From contig NZ_JAGKJK010000010.1 of assembly GCF_020329435.1 (NCBI RefSeq), positions 291,239 to 355,238 on the forward strand: a stretch of 64,000 nucleotides of DNA, in the 5' to 3' direction. The translations under genes and the position numbers were made by a program. This DNA is from Bradyrhizobium hereditatis. Lineage in GTDB: Bacteria; Pseudomonadota; Alphaproteobacteria; Rhizobiales; Xanthobacteraceae. Shown piece by piece: positions 32,863-40,714 of this stretch; the first letter of the stretch is position 1; the number at the start of each line of letters is the position of its first letter. The notes beneath the pieces were generated by a model that was not told where the DNA came from, did no database searches, and saw only the letters and a program-made list of their open reading frames with translations.

Positions 32863-33577
32863 ACAGCGCGAGGTAGCGCTGACGAATGTTTACGTTGGCC
32901 TTCAGCTCTTCGATACCGGAGGTGTAGACGATCTGCCCCTTGTCGATAACCGTCGCGTGGCTCGCAAGGCCAAGGCAAAAATGCATGTTCTGCTCGGCGA
33001 TCAGCACGGTTGCGCCCGTGCCGCGGAGCTGCCTCAGCAATTCGCCGATCCGCTGCACGATAATCGGGGCCAGACCTTCGCTCGGCTCATCCAGCAGCAG
33101 CAGCGCAGGATTGCCCATCAGCGTGCGGGCAATCGCCAGCATCTGCTGTTCGCCCCCGGAAAGCCTTCCCGCGATCCGGTGACGTAGCGGCTCCAGCACC
33201 GGAAACACATCATAGATGCGGCGGATCGGCCATTCGTCTTCGCCATTGGGCCCCTTCTTGGCGCCAATGATCAGATTGTCCTCGACCGTATGCTCCGGGA
33301 AAATCTGCCGGTCTTCCGGCACAAAGCCGAGCCCGGCCCGCGCGATGTGATGCGGCTTCAGCCCCGAAACAACTTTGCCGTGCAGCGAAACCTTGCCCCG
33401 CCGCGCGGGAGCAAGACCCATGATCGCCTTCATGGTGGTCGACTTGCCCGCGCCGTTTCTCCCGAGCAGCGCCATCGTCTCGCCCTGCCGCACGGAAAGG
33501 CTGACGCCGAACAGAATCTGGCTGGTGCCGTAATAGACGTCGAGATCCTCGACCTGCACCACGGGCTGCGCGCTCAT
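32861..33577 (-). CDS. livF: LivF-like ABC transporter ATP-binding protein
   Basis: A 238-residue ATPase: Walker A GRNGAGKSTTMKAIMG, Q-loop FVPEDRQIFPEHTVEDN, signature LSGGEQQMLAIARTLM, Walker B LLLLDEPSEGLAP and the switch His replaced in the usual Liv style (AEQNMHFCL). It energises the high-affinity importer. The ATG overlaps the livG stop by 4 bases. Here the importer sits inside a catabolic operon, so it probably brings in a carboxylate or amide-like substrate rather than branched-chain amino acids. The C-terminus is complete, ending RQRYLAL. Confidence 0.9.
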   Translation of the reverse strand: MSAQPVVQVEDLDVYYGTSQILFGVSLSVRQGETMALLGRNGAGKSTTMKAIMGLAPARRGKVSLHGKVVSGLKPHHIARAGLGFVPEDRQIFPEHTVEDNLIIGAKKGPNGEDEWPIRRIYDVFPVLEPLRHRIAGRLSGGEQQMLAIARTLMGNPALLLLDEPSEGLAPIIVQRIGELLRQLRGTGATVLIAEQNMHFCLGLASHATVIDKGQIVYTSGIEELKANVNIRQRYLAL

Positions 33578-34332
33578 GCCCCGGCCTCCGCATGATGCTC
33601 AGCACCGAGATAGGCTTCGATCACAGCCTCGTTGCGGCGGATCGCATCCGGCGCGCCTGTTGTGAGAATCCTGCCGTAGCAGAGCACGACGATGTCGGGT
33701 GCTATTTTGAACACAATGTCCATGTCGTGCTCGATGAACACCACCGTGATCTTCTGCTTCTCCCAGAGCTCCCTCACCTTGTCGATCATCCGCCAGCGCT
33801 CCTCGGTGCCCATTCCGGCAGTGGGCTCATCGAGCAGCAGCACCTTCGGGTCGAGTACCAGCGCCAGCGCGATATCGAGCAGCTTCTGATCGCCATGCGA
33901 CAGCGTCGCCGCAACGCGATTCCGCTTCCCTGCGAGCCCCAGCAATTCCATGGCATGCTCGGCCCGATCACGCGTCTCGGCCAAGGGGAAGCGCCGATAC
34001 AGCACACCGGCCTTGCGCTGATCGGTACAGACCGCGGCCAACATGGTTTCCTGCACCGTCAGTGACGGAAAAATGCTCGCAACCTGGAACGCCCGGCCAA
34101 TGCCGTGACGCACGATTTCGGGCGGTGTGCGCCCGGCCAGATCGACGCCGTTGAGCAGGATCTGCCCGGCGTCCGGTCGCAGCGCGCCGGTGATCAGATT
34201 GAAAAAGGTGCTTTTGCCGGCGCCGTTGGGGCCGATCACGGCCGTGAGCGAACCGTCGACAAAGTCGAGCGTGACGTTATCGGTCGCCTTCACGCCGCCG
34301 AACGATTTGGAAAGGGAGCGGATTTGCAGCAT
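33574..34332 (-). CDS. livG: LivG-like ABC transporter ATP-binding protein
   Basis: A 252-residue ATPase from the ATG at 34332; a longer frame to 34377 overlaps livM and is less likely. Walker A is GPNGAGKSTFFNLITG, signature LSHGDQKLLDIALALV, Walker B KVLLLDEPTAGMGTEE, and switch FIEHDMDIVFKIA. The C-terminal LivG extension (VLCYGRILTTGAPDAIRRNE; AYLGAEHH) is present. It works with LivF on the LivHM permease. The start is 2 bases past the livM stop. Regulation is presumably shared with livK through the upstream palindrome region. Confidence 0.9.
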   Translation of the reverse strand: MLQIRSLSKSFGGVKATDNVTLDFVDGSLTAVIGPNGAGKSTFFNLITGALRPDAGQILLNGVDLAGRTPPEIVRHGIGRAFQVASIFPSLTVQETMLAAVCTDQRKAGVLYRRFPLAETRDRAEHAMELLGLAGKRNRVAATLSHGDQKLLDIALALVLDPKVLLLDEPTAGMGTEERWRMIDKVRELWEKQKITVVFIEHDMDIVFKIAPDIVVLCYGRILTTGAPDAIRRNEAVIEAYLGAEHHAEAGA

Positions 34333-34334
34333 GG

Positions 34335-35360
34335 CTAATCGCGCTCCCCGCGGCCATTGCGGCGCTGCGCGTACCATTCGATGACGAAATCCATCAGACC
34401 CTTCCGCAGGCCGATCGCAAAAAACAGGATCACGATCCCAAGCACGAGGCCATGATAGTCGGTCAGCCGGGTGACGGTGTCGTTAAGGACCAGAAACAAT
34501 ACGGTCCCGACCATTGGCCCCAGGAATGTCGTGACGCCGCCGAGCATGTTGATGAAGATGCCCTCGCCTGACATGGTCCAATAGGCGAATTCCGGATAGG
34601 CTCCTGAGACGAACAGCGCCATGATGATCCCTCCGGTGGAGGCGAACAGCGCCGCAAGTACAAAGATCGTCAACTTGGCGCGCCAGACGTCGATGCCGAT
34701 GAAGCTCGCACGTGTGGCGTTATCGCGGATCATGCGCAGGGTGTAGCCGAACGGCGACTGCGCAATCTGACACATCAAGAGCAGTCCAATCACCAGCAGC
34801 GCGCAGCTCATGACGTAGAGATGCAAATGGTTCGATAGATCAATGCCCCAAAATGACGGCCGCGGAATCCCGCCGCGCAATCCCTGATCGCCGCCAGTCA
34901 GCGATACCCAGGACAGGATCGTCGAGTGGATCAGCATCTGGAACGCGAGCGTCACGAAGGCAAAATAGATTTCCTTCAGTCGCACGCAGATGGCCCCAAT
35001 GACGAGGGCGACACCAAACGTGATCGCCAGCGTTGCGACGAAAGCCACCGGGATGGGAACACCGGTCTTCTGCATCATCAACCCGAAACCGTAGGCGCCA
35101 AGGCCGAAGAACATGCCATGGCCGAACGAAGTCAGGCCGGTGTAACCGACCAGAAGGTTGAGCGACGTCGCGAACAGCCCATAGGCCGCGCAGCGGATCA
35201 CGAAGTCGAGCAGCAATTTACTGCTGAAGACCATCGGCAAGAGCGCAAGCACGACAAAGACCGCAAGCGCGATCAGCGCATCCCGATTGCGACGCGGCTT
35301 TGCCTCGACGCGGGAAACATCGAGTGCCGGCGTGCCCTGCTCGGCCTGCAACTCGGTCAT
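34335..35360 (-). CDS. livM: LivM-like permease
   Basis: A 341-residue membrane protein with about eight to ten helices. The basic, non-membrane N-terminus (ALDVSRVEAKPRRNRDALIA) is followed by LVGYTGLTSFGHGMFFGLGA, a LivM hallmark, then TGGDQGLRGGIPRPSFWG and the EAA-like loop MIRDNATRASFIGIDVWRAK. The C-terminus has GGVTTFLGPMVGTVLFLVLN. It overlaps livH by 4 bases at its start. It forms the translocation path with LivH. A short hydrophilic tail ends the protein. Confidence 0.9.
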   Translation of the reverse strand: MTELQAEQGTPALDVSRVEAKPRRNRDALIALAVFVVLALLPMVFSSKLLLDFVIRCAAYGLFATSLNLLVGYTGLTSFGHGMFFGLGAYGFGLMMQKTGVPIPVAFVATLAITFGVALVIGAICVRLKEIYFAFVTLAFQMLIHSTILSWVSLTGGDQGLRGGIPRPSFWGIDLSNHLHLYVMSCALLVIGLLLMCQIAQSPFGYTLRMIRDNATRASFIGIDVWRAKLTIFVLAALFASTGGIIMALFVSGAYPEFAYWTMSGEGIFINMLGGVTTFLGPMVGTVLFLVLNDTVTRLTDYHGLVLGIVILFFAIGLRKGLMDFVIEWYAQRRNGRGERD

Positions 35361-36298
35361 GCGACCTCCCTGCCGAACAGGCCAGTCGGCCGCGACACCA
35401 GCACGATCACCATGAACAGATACATCAGGCCTTCCGTAAACAGGGGAAAGCCGAGCGATCCGAACGAGCGGATCAGGCCGATCAGGAGCGCGCCGATCAG
35501 CGCGCCCAGGATCGAGCCCATCCCGCCGATGACGGTGACGATGAAGGATTCGATCAGGACCGAGAATCCCATTCCCGGGGTCAGCGAGCGCACCGGCGCC
35601 GCAAGCGCCCCCGCGAGGCCTGCCAGCATGCCACCCAGTGCGAACACGCCGCCATAGATCAAACCCGTGTTGATGCCGAGCGCCGATACCATACCGGGAT
35701 TATGCGCGGCCGCCCGGATCACCTTGCCAATTCGCGTGCGCACCAGGCCAAGCCCGAGCACCACGGCAGCCGCGAGCGCAACGCCGATCAGCAGCAGATA
35801 ATATGGCGGCACCACGCCTCCGGCGATGAACAAGGGCGCCACCTGGAAAGCTGCGGGCATGCCCATCGACTTGAACTCGGGGCCCCAGATCATCCGCACG
35901 ACGTCATCGAAGATTAGCACGAAGGCGTAACAGACGAGCAGTTGCATCAGCACGTCAGCGCCGTAGACGCGGCTCATGAACCCGCGCTCGAAGATCAAAC
36001 CGATGATGGCTGTACCCGCCGCACCGCACAGCATCGCCAGGGCGAAACTGCCCGAGAACTGATAGGTCGTCATCGCGAAATAGGCGCCGAACATATAGAA
36101 GGCACCGTGGCTGAAATTGACGACCTTGAGCACGCCGAAGATCAGCGTCAGCCCGACGGCGACGAGAAACAGCAACATGCCGATAATGAAGCCGCTGGTG
36201 GTTTGCGTCACCAGACAGGCAGAGCTGGCGAGACAGCCGGTAAGCGCGTCGAGGTCCAAGGGAAGCATCCATTGCGGCGTGCCTGACGAGAGCGGCAC
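35357..36298 (-). CDS. livH: LivH-like permease
   Basis: A 313-residue membrane protein; the first codon is a GTG at 36298, with an ATG at 36268 (MLPLDLDALTGCL) as an alternative. Typical LivH segments are FLVAVGLTLIFGVLKVVNFS, HGAFYMFGAYFA and FERGFMSRVYGADVLMQLLV, then RTRIGKVIRAAAHNPGMVSA, the coupling loop. The C-terminus has EGLMYLFMVIVLVSRPTGLF. It pairs with LivM. A 60-base gap to livK may hold a hairpin that lowers distal expression, but I did not find a clear terminator. Confidence 0.9.
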   Translation of the reverse strand: MPLSSGTPQWMLPLDLDALTGCLASSACLVTQTTSGFIIGMLLFLVAVGLTLIFGVLKVVNFSHGAFYMFGAYFAMTTYQFSGSFALAMLCGAAGTAIIGLIFERGFMSRVYGADVLMQLLVCYAFVLIFDDVVRMIWGPEFKSMGMPAAFQVAPLFIAGGVVPPYYLLLIGVALAAAVVLGLGLVRTRIGKVIRAAAHNPGMVSALGINTGLIYGGVFALGGMLAGLAGALAAPVRSLTPGMGFSVLIESFIVTVIGGMGSILGALIGALLIGLIRSFGSLGFPLFTEGLMYLFMVIVLVSRPTGLFGREVA

Positions 36299-36358
36299 GC
36301 GAGAAACATTCTGCAGCGAAACGGAGGCGACTTACCCGCCTCCGTCATTGCCGTCCGA

Positions 36359-37618
36359 TCAGGCGTAGCCCTTGCTCTTCTTCCATTCGGCTTCGAGCTC
36401 GAAGATCGTCTTCCAGTCGCCCGCCTGAACCTGCGGCACATAGGGCTCCTGCGGGATCGTTGTCCCCCAGCCGATCGCGTAACCAACGAGCGTCTGATCC
36501 TCGGCTCGCATGGTGACGGTGCCGTCGGCGCCGAATGGAGACTTGATTTTCAGGCCGCGCAGAGCTTCCGCGACTTTCTTGCCGTCGGCCGAGTTTGCCT
36601 TCTTCGACGCTTCAGCCAGCAGCATGATCGCGGTTGCATTCTCCCAGGACCAATTGGTGGGATACTCGTTGTATTTCGCCTTGTAGGCATCGCCCCACGC
36701 AGCGTTCTCAGGGGTTGCTGGATAGGTCTTGATGTAGCGATTGCCGGAGTGGATGCCTTTCGGAAGATTCTTCACGACCGTTAGCGCGGTGTAGTCCGCC
36801 ATGTTGACCGCAAACACCTCCATCTGACTAAACAGCGCATAGATGTTGGCCTGATCGATATAGGACGTGAGATCGCCGCCCCAAAGGCAGGAATAAAGCG
36901 CCTGCGGCTTGGCCTGCAGGATCTTTGTCACGACCTCAGTGTAGTCGGGCTGGAACAGCTTTGGCCAGGACTCGCTGATGATTTCGACGTCGGGCGCAAA
37001 GCGCTTCAGATAGGTGACGTATTCGGCCGTGGTGTCTCGGCCATAGGCGTAGTCGGGCGAACAGGTCGCCCATTTCTTCAGCCCCTTGGCCTTGGCAATC
37101 GCCGCCGCATAACTGCCGCCGACGATTGAATCATGCACACCCTGACGCGCGGTGCGGAACGCGTTCGGAATGTGCTGCTTGGGATCGGCGGTCAGCGCCG
37201 AGGTTTCCGAATTGGTGTGAATGCAGAGCACGCCGAGGTCGCGCGCCACCTCGTGCACTGCGAACGCGCCCGACGATGCTTCCGCGTCGATCAGGATTTC
37301 GCAGCCATCGGTGTTGACGAGTTCGCGGGCGACGCGGGCGGCTTCCTGCGGTTGCCCCTTGGAATCGCGGATCACCATTTCGATCGTCCGGCCGGCCAGG
37401 CCGCCCGCAGCATTGACCTTTGCGATCTCCAGCATCACCGCGTTGCGCGACGATGTGCCGAGCTGCGCCACGCGCCCGGAGAGGATGGTCGGCATACCGA
37501 TCTTGATGGTCTTGGCTTGCGCGCGCCCCACCCAGGGCGTCGCGAACGTTACGGCACCGGCGCCCATCATCGCCAACGTCGCACGTCGGCTTACGCCCGG
37601 TTTGCGGGTTCTCGTCAT
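36359..37618 (-). CDS. livK: Liv-type periplasmic substrate-binding protein
   Basis: A 419-residue binding protein with a Tat-like signal (SRRATLAMMGAGAVTFATPW, cleavage near AQA). The mature protein has the type I periplasmic-binding fold: IKIGMPTILSGRVAQLGTSS, VIRDSKGQPQEAARVARELV, YAYGRDTTAEYVTYLKRFAP, and GDLTSYIDQANIYALF. It delivers the substrate to LivHMGF. First gene of the leftward operon and the reader of substrate identity; the ligand is not predictable from sequence, but the operon's enzymes point to a compound degraded through CoA thioesters. The promoter shares the spacer with the acyl-CoA synthetase gene. Confidence 0.9.
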   Translation of the reverse strand: MTRTRKPGVSRRATLAMMGAGAVTFATPWVGRAQAKTIKIGMPTILSGRVAQLGTSSRNAVMLEIAKVNAAGGLAGRTIEMVIRDSKGQPQEAARVARELVNTDGCEILIDAEASSGAFAVHEVARDLGVLCIHTNSETSALTADPKQHIPNAFRTARQGVHDSIVGGSYAAAIAKAKGLKKWATCSPDYAYGRDTTAEYVTYLKRFAPDVEIISESWPKLFQPDYTEVVTKILQAKPQALYSCLWGGDLTSYIDQANIYALFSQMEVFAVNMADYTALTVVKNLPKGIHSGNRYIKTYPATPENAAWGDAYKAKYNEYPTNWSWENATAIMLLAEASKKANSADGKKVAEALRGLKIKSPFGADGTVTMRAEDQTLVGYAIGWGTTIPQEPYVPQVQAGDWKTIFELEAEWKKSKGYA

Positions 37619-37722
37619 TGCTTCCTCCCTATGGGGTTGGCTTTCCCAAGTCCCAGCCGGAGATCGTGTCGTCTCCGTACGGAATGAGAATTTCAGAGCG
37701 AGGGGGGTGACGTCAAGCCGAA

Positions 37723-37747
37723 GATGAATTACGAGTCAGAATTCATC
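37723..37747. promoter_or_regulatory. perfect inverted repeat, candidate TetR operator between divergent operons
   Basis: GATGAATT (37723-37730), nine bases, AATTCATC (37740-37747): a perfect 8-bp inverted repeat in the 169-bp gap between livK and the acyl-CoA synthetase gene. It lies 41 bases upstream of the synthetase ATG, in a promoter position. The tetR gene is the next gene of that operon. The length (25 bp) fits a TetR dimer site, so it is the best candidate for shared control of both operons. Confidence 0.6.
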
Positions 37748-37787
37748 AAACGAGAAAGGGCCGTGGAATCGGCCTTTTGAACGGGAA

Positions 37788-39278
37788 ATGATCAATCTTT
37801 CGAGCTTCATCGCGTTTCACGCCCGGCGGACACCGAACCGCTGTGCGCTGAAATATCGCGGCGAGGATATCTCCTATGCCGAGTTCCACCGCCGTGTCCG
37901 GCAGGTGGGCGGATGGCTCCGATCGCGCGGGATCGGTCCGGGCGACGTCGTCGCGGTGCTGATGAAGAACAGCACGGCATTTCTCGAACTGGTGTTTGCG
38001 ACGAGCCATGTCGGCGCGGTGTTTCTGCCGATCAACTTTCGCCTGTCGGCGGACGAAGTCGGCTACATCGTCGGCAATTCCGGCGCGCGCATCCTGATCG
38101 CGGACGAAGAGTTTTCCGGCACAGCAGCCGGCGGCGCGCCAGTGGTCCTTCTCAACGAAGCTGCGCAGTCGAATGCTTGCCTCCTCGCACCCGGTGTTGC
38201 GCCAGCTCCCATGCACGTACGACAGCCGCGCGACCTGATGCGGCTGATGTACACGTCAGGTACGACCGACCGTCCCAAGGGCGTGATGCTCACGTACGAG
38301 AATATGTACTGGAAGTCGGCCGATCAGACGCTGGTACTGGGATTGAACGCAGAAACGCGATTGCTGGTGGTCGGCCCGCTCTACCATGTCGGCGCGCTCG
38401 ACCTGCCGGGAATTGCGGTGCTCTGGCATGGCGGCCTGCTTTCCATTCACCGCAACTTCGAGCCCGAGCAAGCGCTCGCCGCCATCGAAGCCGAGAAGCT
38501 CAATGCTGCATGGTTCGCGCCCATCATGACCACAGCGCTCCTCACCTGCCCTACCCGCGATCGCTACGATGTCTCCAGCCTGCGCTGGGCGATCGGCGGC
38601 GGCGAGAAAACCCCGGAAGCGCGCATTCGCGCCTTCTCAGAGTATTTTAGAAACGCCCGCTACATCGATGCCTACGGACTGACGGAAACCTGCGGTGGCG
38701 ACACTTTCATGGAAGCGGGCCGCGAGATCGAGAAGATCGGTTCGACCGGCCGCGCCATCGCCCATATCGAAATCGATATCCGCGATGACGCCGGCAATCG
38801 ACTGCCGCCCGGCAAGAATGGCGAGATCTGCTTGCGCGGACCGAAGGTCACGCAAGGCTATTGGAAGGATCCGGAAAAGAGCGCGGCGGCGTTCTTCGGC
38901 GGCTGGTTCCGCACCGGCGACATCGGCTATCTCGATGAAGACGGCTTCCTCTATCTGACCGATCGCAAGAAGGACATGATAATCTCCGGCGGCGAGAACA
39001 TCGCCTCCTCCGAAGTCGAGCGCGTCATCTACGAGCTGCCGCAGGTGCGCGAAGTCGCCGTCATCGGCATCCCCGACGAGCGCTGGGGCGAAAGGCCGGT
39101 CGCCGTTGTCGTGCTGGGCAATGGCGCCACGCTGGATTTGCCTGGCCTTGTCGAACACTGCCGCGCGCGCCTCGCCGGCTTCAAGGTGCCGAAGCAACTG
39201 ATCATCCGCGACAGCCTGCCACGCAATCCGTCCGGCAAAGTCCTCAAGCGCGTGCTGCGCGCTGAACTGGAATCTTAA
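37788..39278 (+). CDS. acyl-CoA synthetase (AMP-forming)
   Basis: A 496-residue ANL-family ligase that makes an acyl-CoA from a carboxylic acid and ATP. Motif A3 (P-loop) is LMYTSGTTDRPKGVMLTYEN; A5 is YGLTETCGGDTF; A7 is WFRTGDIGYLDEDGFLYLTD, with the catalytic hinge RKKDMIISGGENIASSEVE; the catalytic Lys is in NPSGKVLKRVLR. It is the first gene of the rightward operon and would activate the acid product of the pathway for the enzymes encoded on the other strand. Specificity is not clear; similar proteins act on fatty, aromatic and cyclic acids. Confidence 0.9.
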   Translation: MINLSSFIAFHARRTPNRCALKYRGEDISYAEFHRRVRQVGGWLRSRGIGPGDVVAVLMKNSTAFLELVFATSHVGAVFLPINFRLSADEVGYIVGNSGARILIADEEFSGTAAGGAPVVLLNEAAQSNACLLAPGVAPAPMHVRQPRDLMRLMYTSGTTDRPKGVMLTYENMYWKSADQTLVLGLNAETRLLVVGPLYHVGALDLPGIAVLWHGGLLSIHRNFEPEQALAAIEAEKLNAAWFAPIMTTALLTCPTRDRYDVSSLRWAIGGGEKTPEARIRAFSEYFRNARYIDAYGLTETCGGDTFMEAGREIEKIGSTGRAIAHIEIDIRDDAGNRLPPGKNGEICLRGPKVTQGYWKDPEKSAAAFFGGWFRTGDIGYLDEDGFLYLTDRKKDMIISGGENIASSEVERVIYELPQVREVAVIGIPDERWGERPVAVVVLGNGATLDLPGLVEHCRARLAGFKVPKQLIIRDSLPRNPSGKVLKRVLRAELES

Positions 39279-39280
39279 CC

Positions 39281-39937
39281 ATGATACAATCATCGCAAGC
39301 CGCATCGGGCAAATTGACGAAACTCAACCGTGTCGAGCGCAACGCCTGGACCAAGCGCAAGATATTCGACGCCGCGACCAAGGTCGTCGGCAAGTATGGT
39401 TACGCCGAAGCTTCCGTCGCCCGCATTACGGAGGAGGCCGGCGTCGCCCAGGGCACGTTCTACAATCACTTCGAGAACCGCCAGGAATTGCTCGATCAAT
39501 TGCTGCCGAAGATCGGCATCGACATGGTTCATTTCATCCGCGAGCGCACTGGCAACGCGCATGCGGCAAGGCAGGAGATCGAACGCTTCACTGCCTTCTT
39601 CGAATTCATCCGCGAAGTGCCGGAGTTCCTGCGCATCCTCAACGAAGCCGAGTTCTTTGCACCGAGCGGCTATCAGAAGCACCTCGACAATGTTTCCACC
39701 GCCTATGTCCGCATTCTCCGGCGCGCCCGCCTGACCGGCGCCATCGTGGATTTCAGCGACGAGGAGTTCGAAGCCATCGTTCACATGTTCATGGGCGCGC
39801 GTGGCTATCTTAGCCGGCGTTACTCCTATGCCAACGGCGCCGTCACCGCAGTCCCCGAGCACGTCATCTCCGCGTACCGGAAGCTGATCACCCGCGGTCT
39901 GTTCACGCTGGATAAGGGCAGCAGCAGTGAACGCTGA
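39281..39937 (+). CDS. TetR/AcrR-family regulator of the catabolic island
   Basis: A 218-residue regulator. The N-terminal helix-turn-helix is FDAATKVVGKYGYAEASVAR, then ITEEAGVAQGTFYNHFENRQ. The ligand-binding part is helical (IREVPEFLRILNEAEFFAPS, EEFEAIVHMFMGARGYLSRR). Three bases separate it from the synthetase stop, and its end overlaps the next gene's start by 11 bases. TetR proteins usually repress their own operon until a small inducer, often a pathway acyl-CoA or ketone, binds. The inverted repeat at 37723-37747 is the likely binding site (inference). Confidence 0.85.
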   Translation: MIQSSQAASGKLTKLNRVERNAWTKRKIFDAATKVVGKYGYAEASVARITEEAGVAQGTFYNHFENRQELLDQLLPKIGIDMVHFIRERTGNAHAARQEIERFTAFFEFIREVPEFLRILNEAEFFAPSGYQKHLDNVSTAYVRILRRARLTGAIVDFSDEEFEAIVHMFMGARGYLSRRYSYANGAVTAVPEHVISAYRKLITRGLFTLDKGSSSER

Positions 39938-40700
39938 AGGCATCGTTCTGGTCACCGGCGGCAGCCGCGGCATTGGCGCGGCCACCGCAACGCTTCTCGC
40001 TGGCCAGGGCCGAAAGGTCGTCATTGTCGATATCGCGCCGGAGCCATTGGCTGGAACGCAAGTCGTCCTGTGGCCCACGCCTTTCGATGTCGCGAGCGAA
40101 AGCGTCGTCGTCAGCGGCATTACCGACATCGAGGCCGCGCACGGCCCGATCACGGGCCTCGTCAACGCTGCCGGCGTCTTCGGCAAGATGCACCGGATCG
40201 AACGCGTGCGGATGGAGCAATGGGATCGCGAGGTCAATATTGACCTGCGCGGCACGTTCCTGGTCGCTCGCAGCGTCGGCGTGAAGATGGCCGAGCGCGG
40301 TCATGGCGCAATCGTCAATGTCGCCTCCGTCGCTGGCATGACCTCCGGCCCGATCCATGCCTACACCGCCGCGAAAGCCGGTGTCATCCAGATCACGCAG
40401 ACGCTCGCGGCCGAATGGGGCCGCTGCAGCGTACGCGTCAACGCCGTCTCGCCGGGATTCACCCGCACCGCTGCGCTCGAAGCCGGCATCGCCTCCGGCG
40501 CGCTGAACAAAAAATGGCTCGAAAGCCCGACTGCGATGAACCGGCTGGTCGAGCCGATCGAGGTCGCACAGGCGATCGCTTGGCTGCTCTCGCCAATGGC
40601 CAGCGGCGTCACCGGAATCAATCTTCCTGTCGATGCTGGCTATATCGCCGGCACCACCTGGGCCGCCTATGGCGGCTTGCCGGAAGCGCAAGGCGCGTAA
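39927..40700 (+). CDS. short-chain dehydrogenase/reductase
   Basis: A 257-residue SDR enzyme starting at GTG 39927, inside the end of tetR. The cofactor motif is VLVTGGSRGIGAATATLLAG (TGGxxGIG), with NAAG-like GLVNAAGVFGK, the catalytic Ser in VNVASVAGMTSG and the Tyr/Lys pair in AYTAAKAGV (YxxxK). The C-terminus (VTGINLPVDAGYIAGTTWAA) is family-typical. It likely oxidises an alcohol to the ketone that the adjacent monooxygenase uses, or acts on a hydroxy-CoA. The NADP preference cannot be stated: the residue after the second strand (VVIVDIA) is Asp, which favours NAD. Confidence 0.85.
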   Translation: MNAEGIVLVTGGSRGIGAATATLLAGQGRKVVIVDIAPEPLAGTQVVLWPTPFDVASESVVVSGITDIEAAHGPITGLVNAAGVFGKMHRIERVRMEQWDREVNIDLRGTFLVARSVGVKMAERGHGAIVNVASVAGMTSGPIHAYTAAKAGVIQITQTLAAEWGRCSVRVNAVSPGFTRTAALEAGIASGALNKKWLESPTAMNRLVEPIEVAQAIAWLLSPMASGVTGINLPVDAGYIAGTTWAAYGGLPEAQGA

Positions 40701-40714
40701 ACGAGGACACCAGC

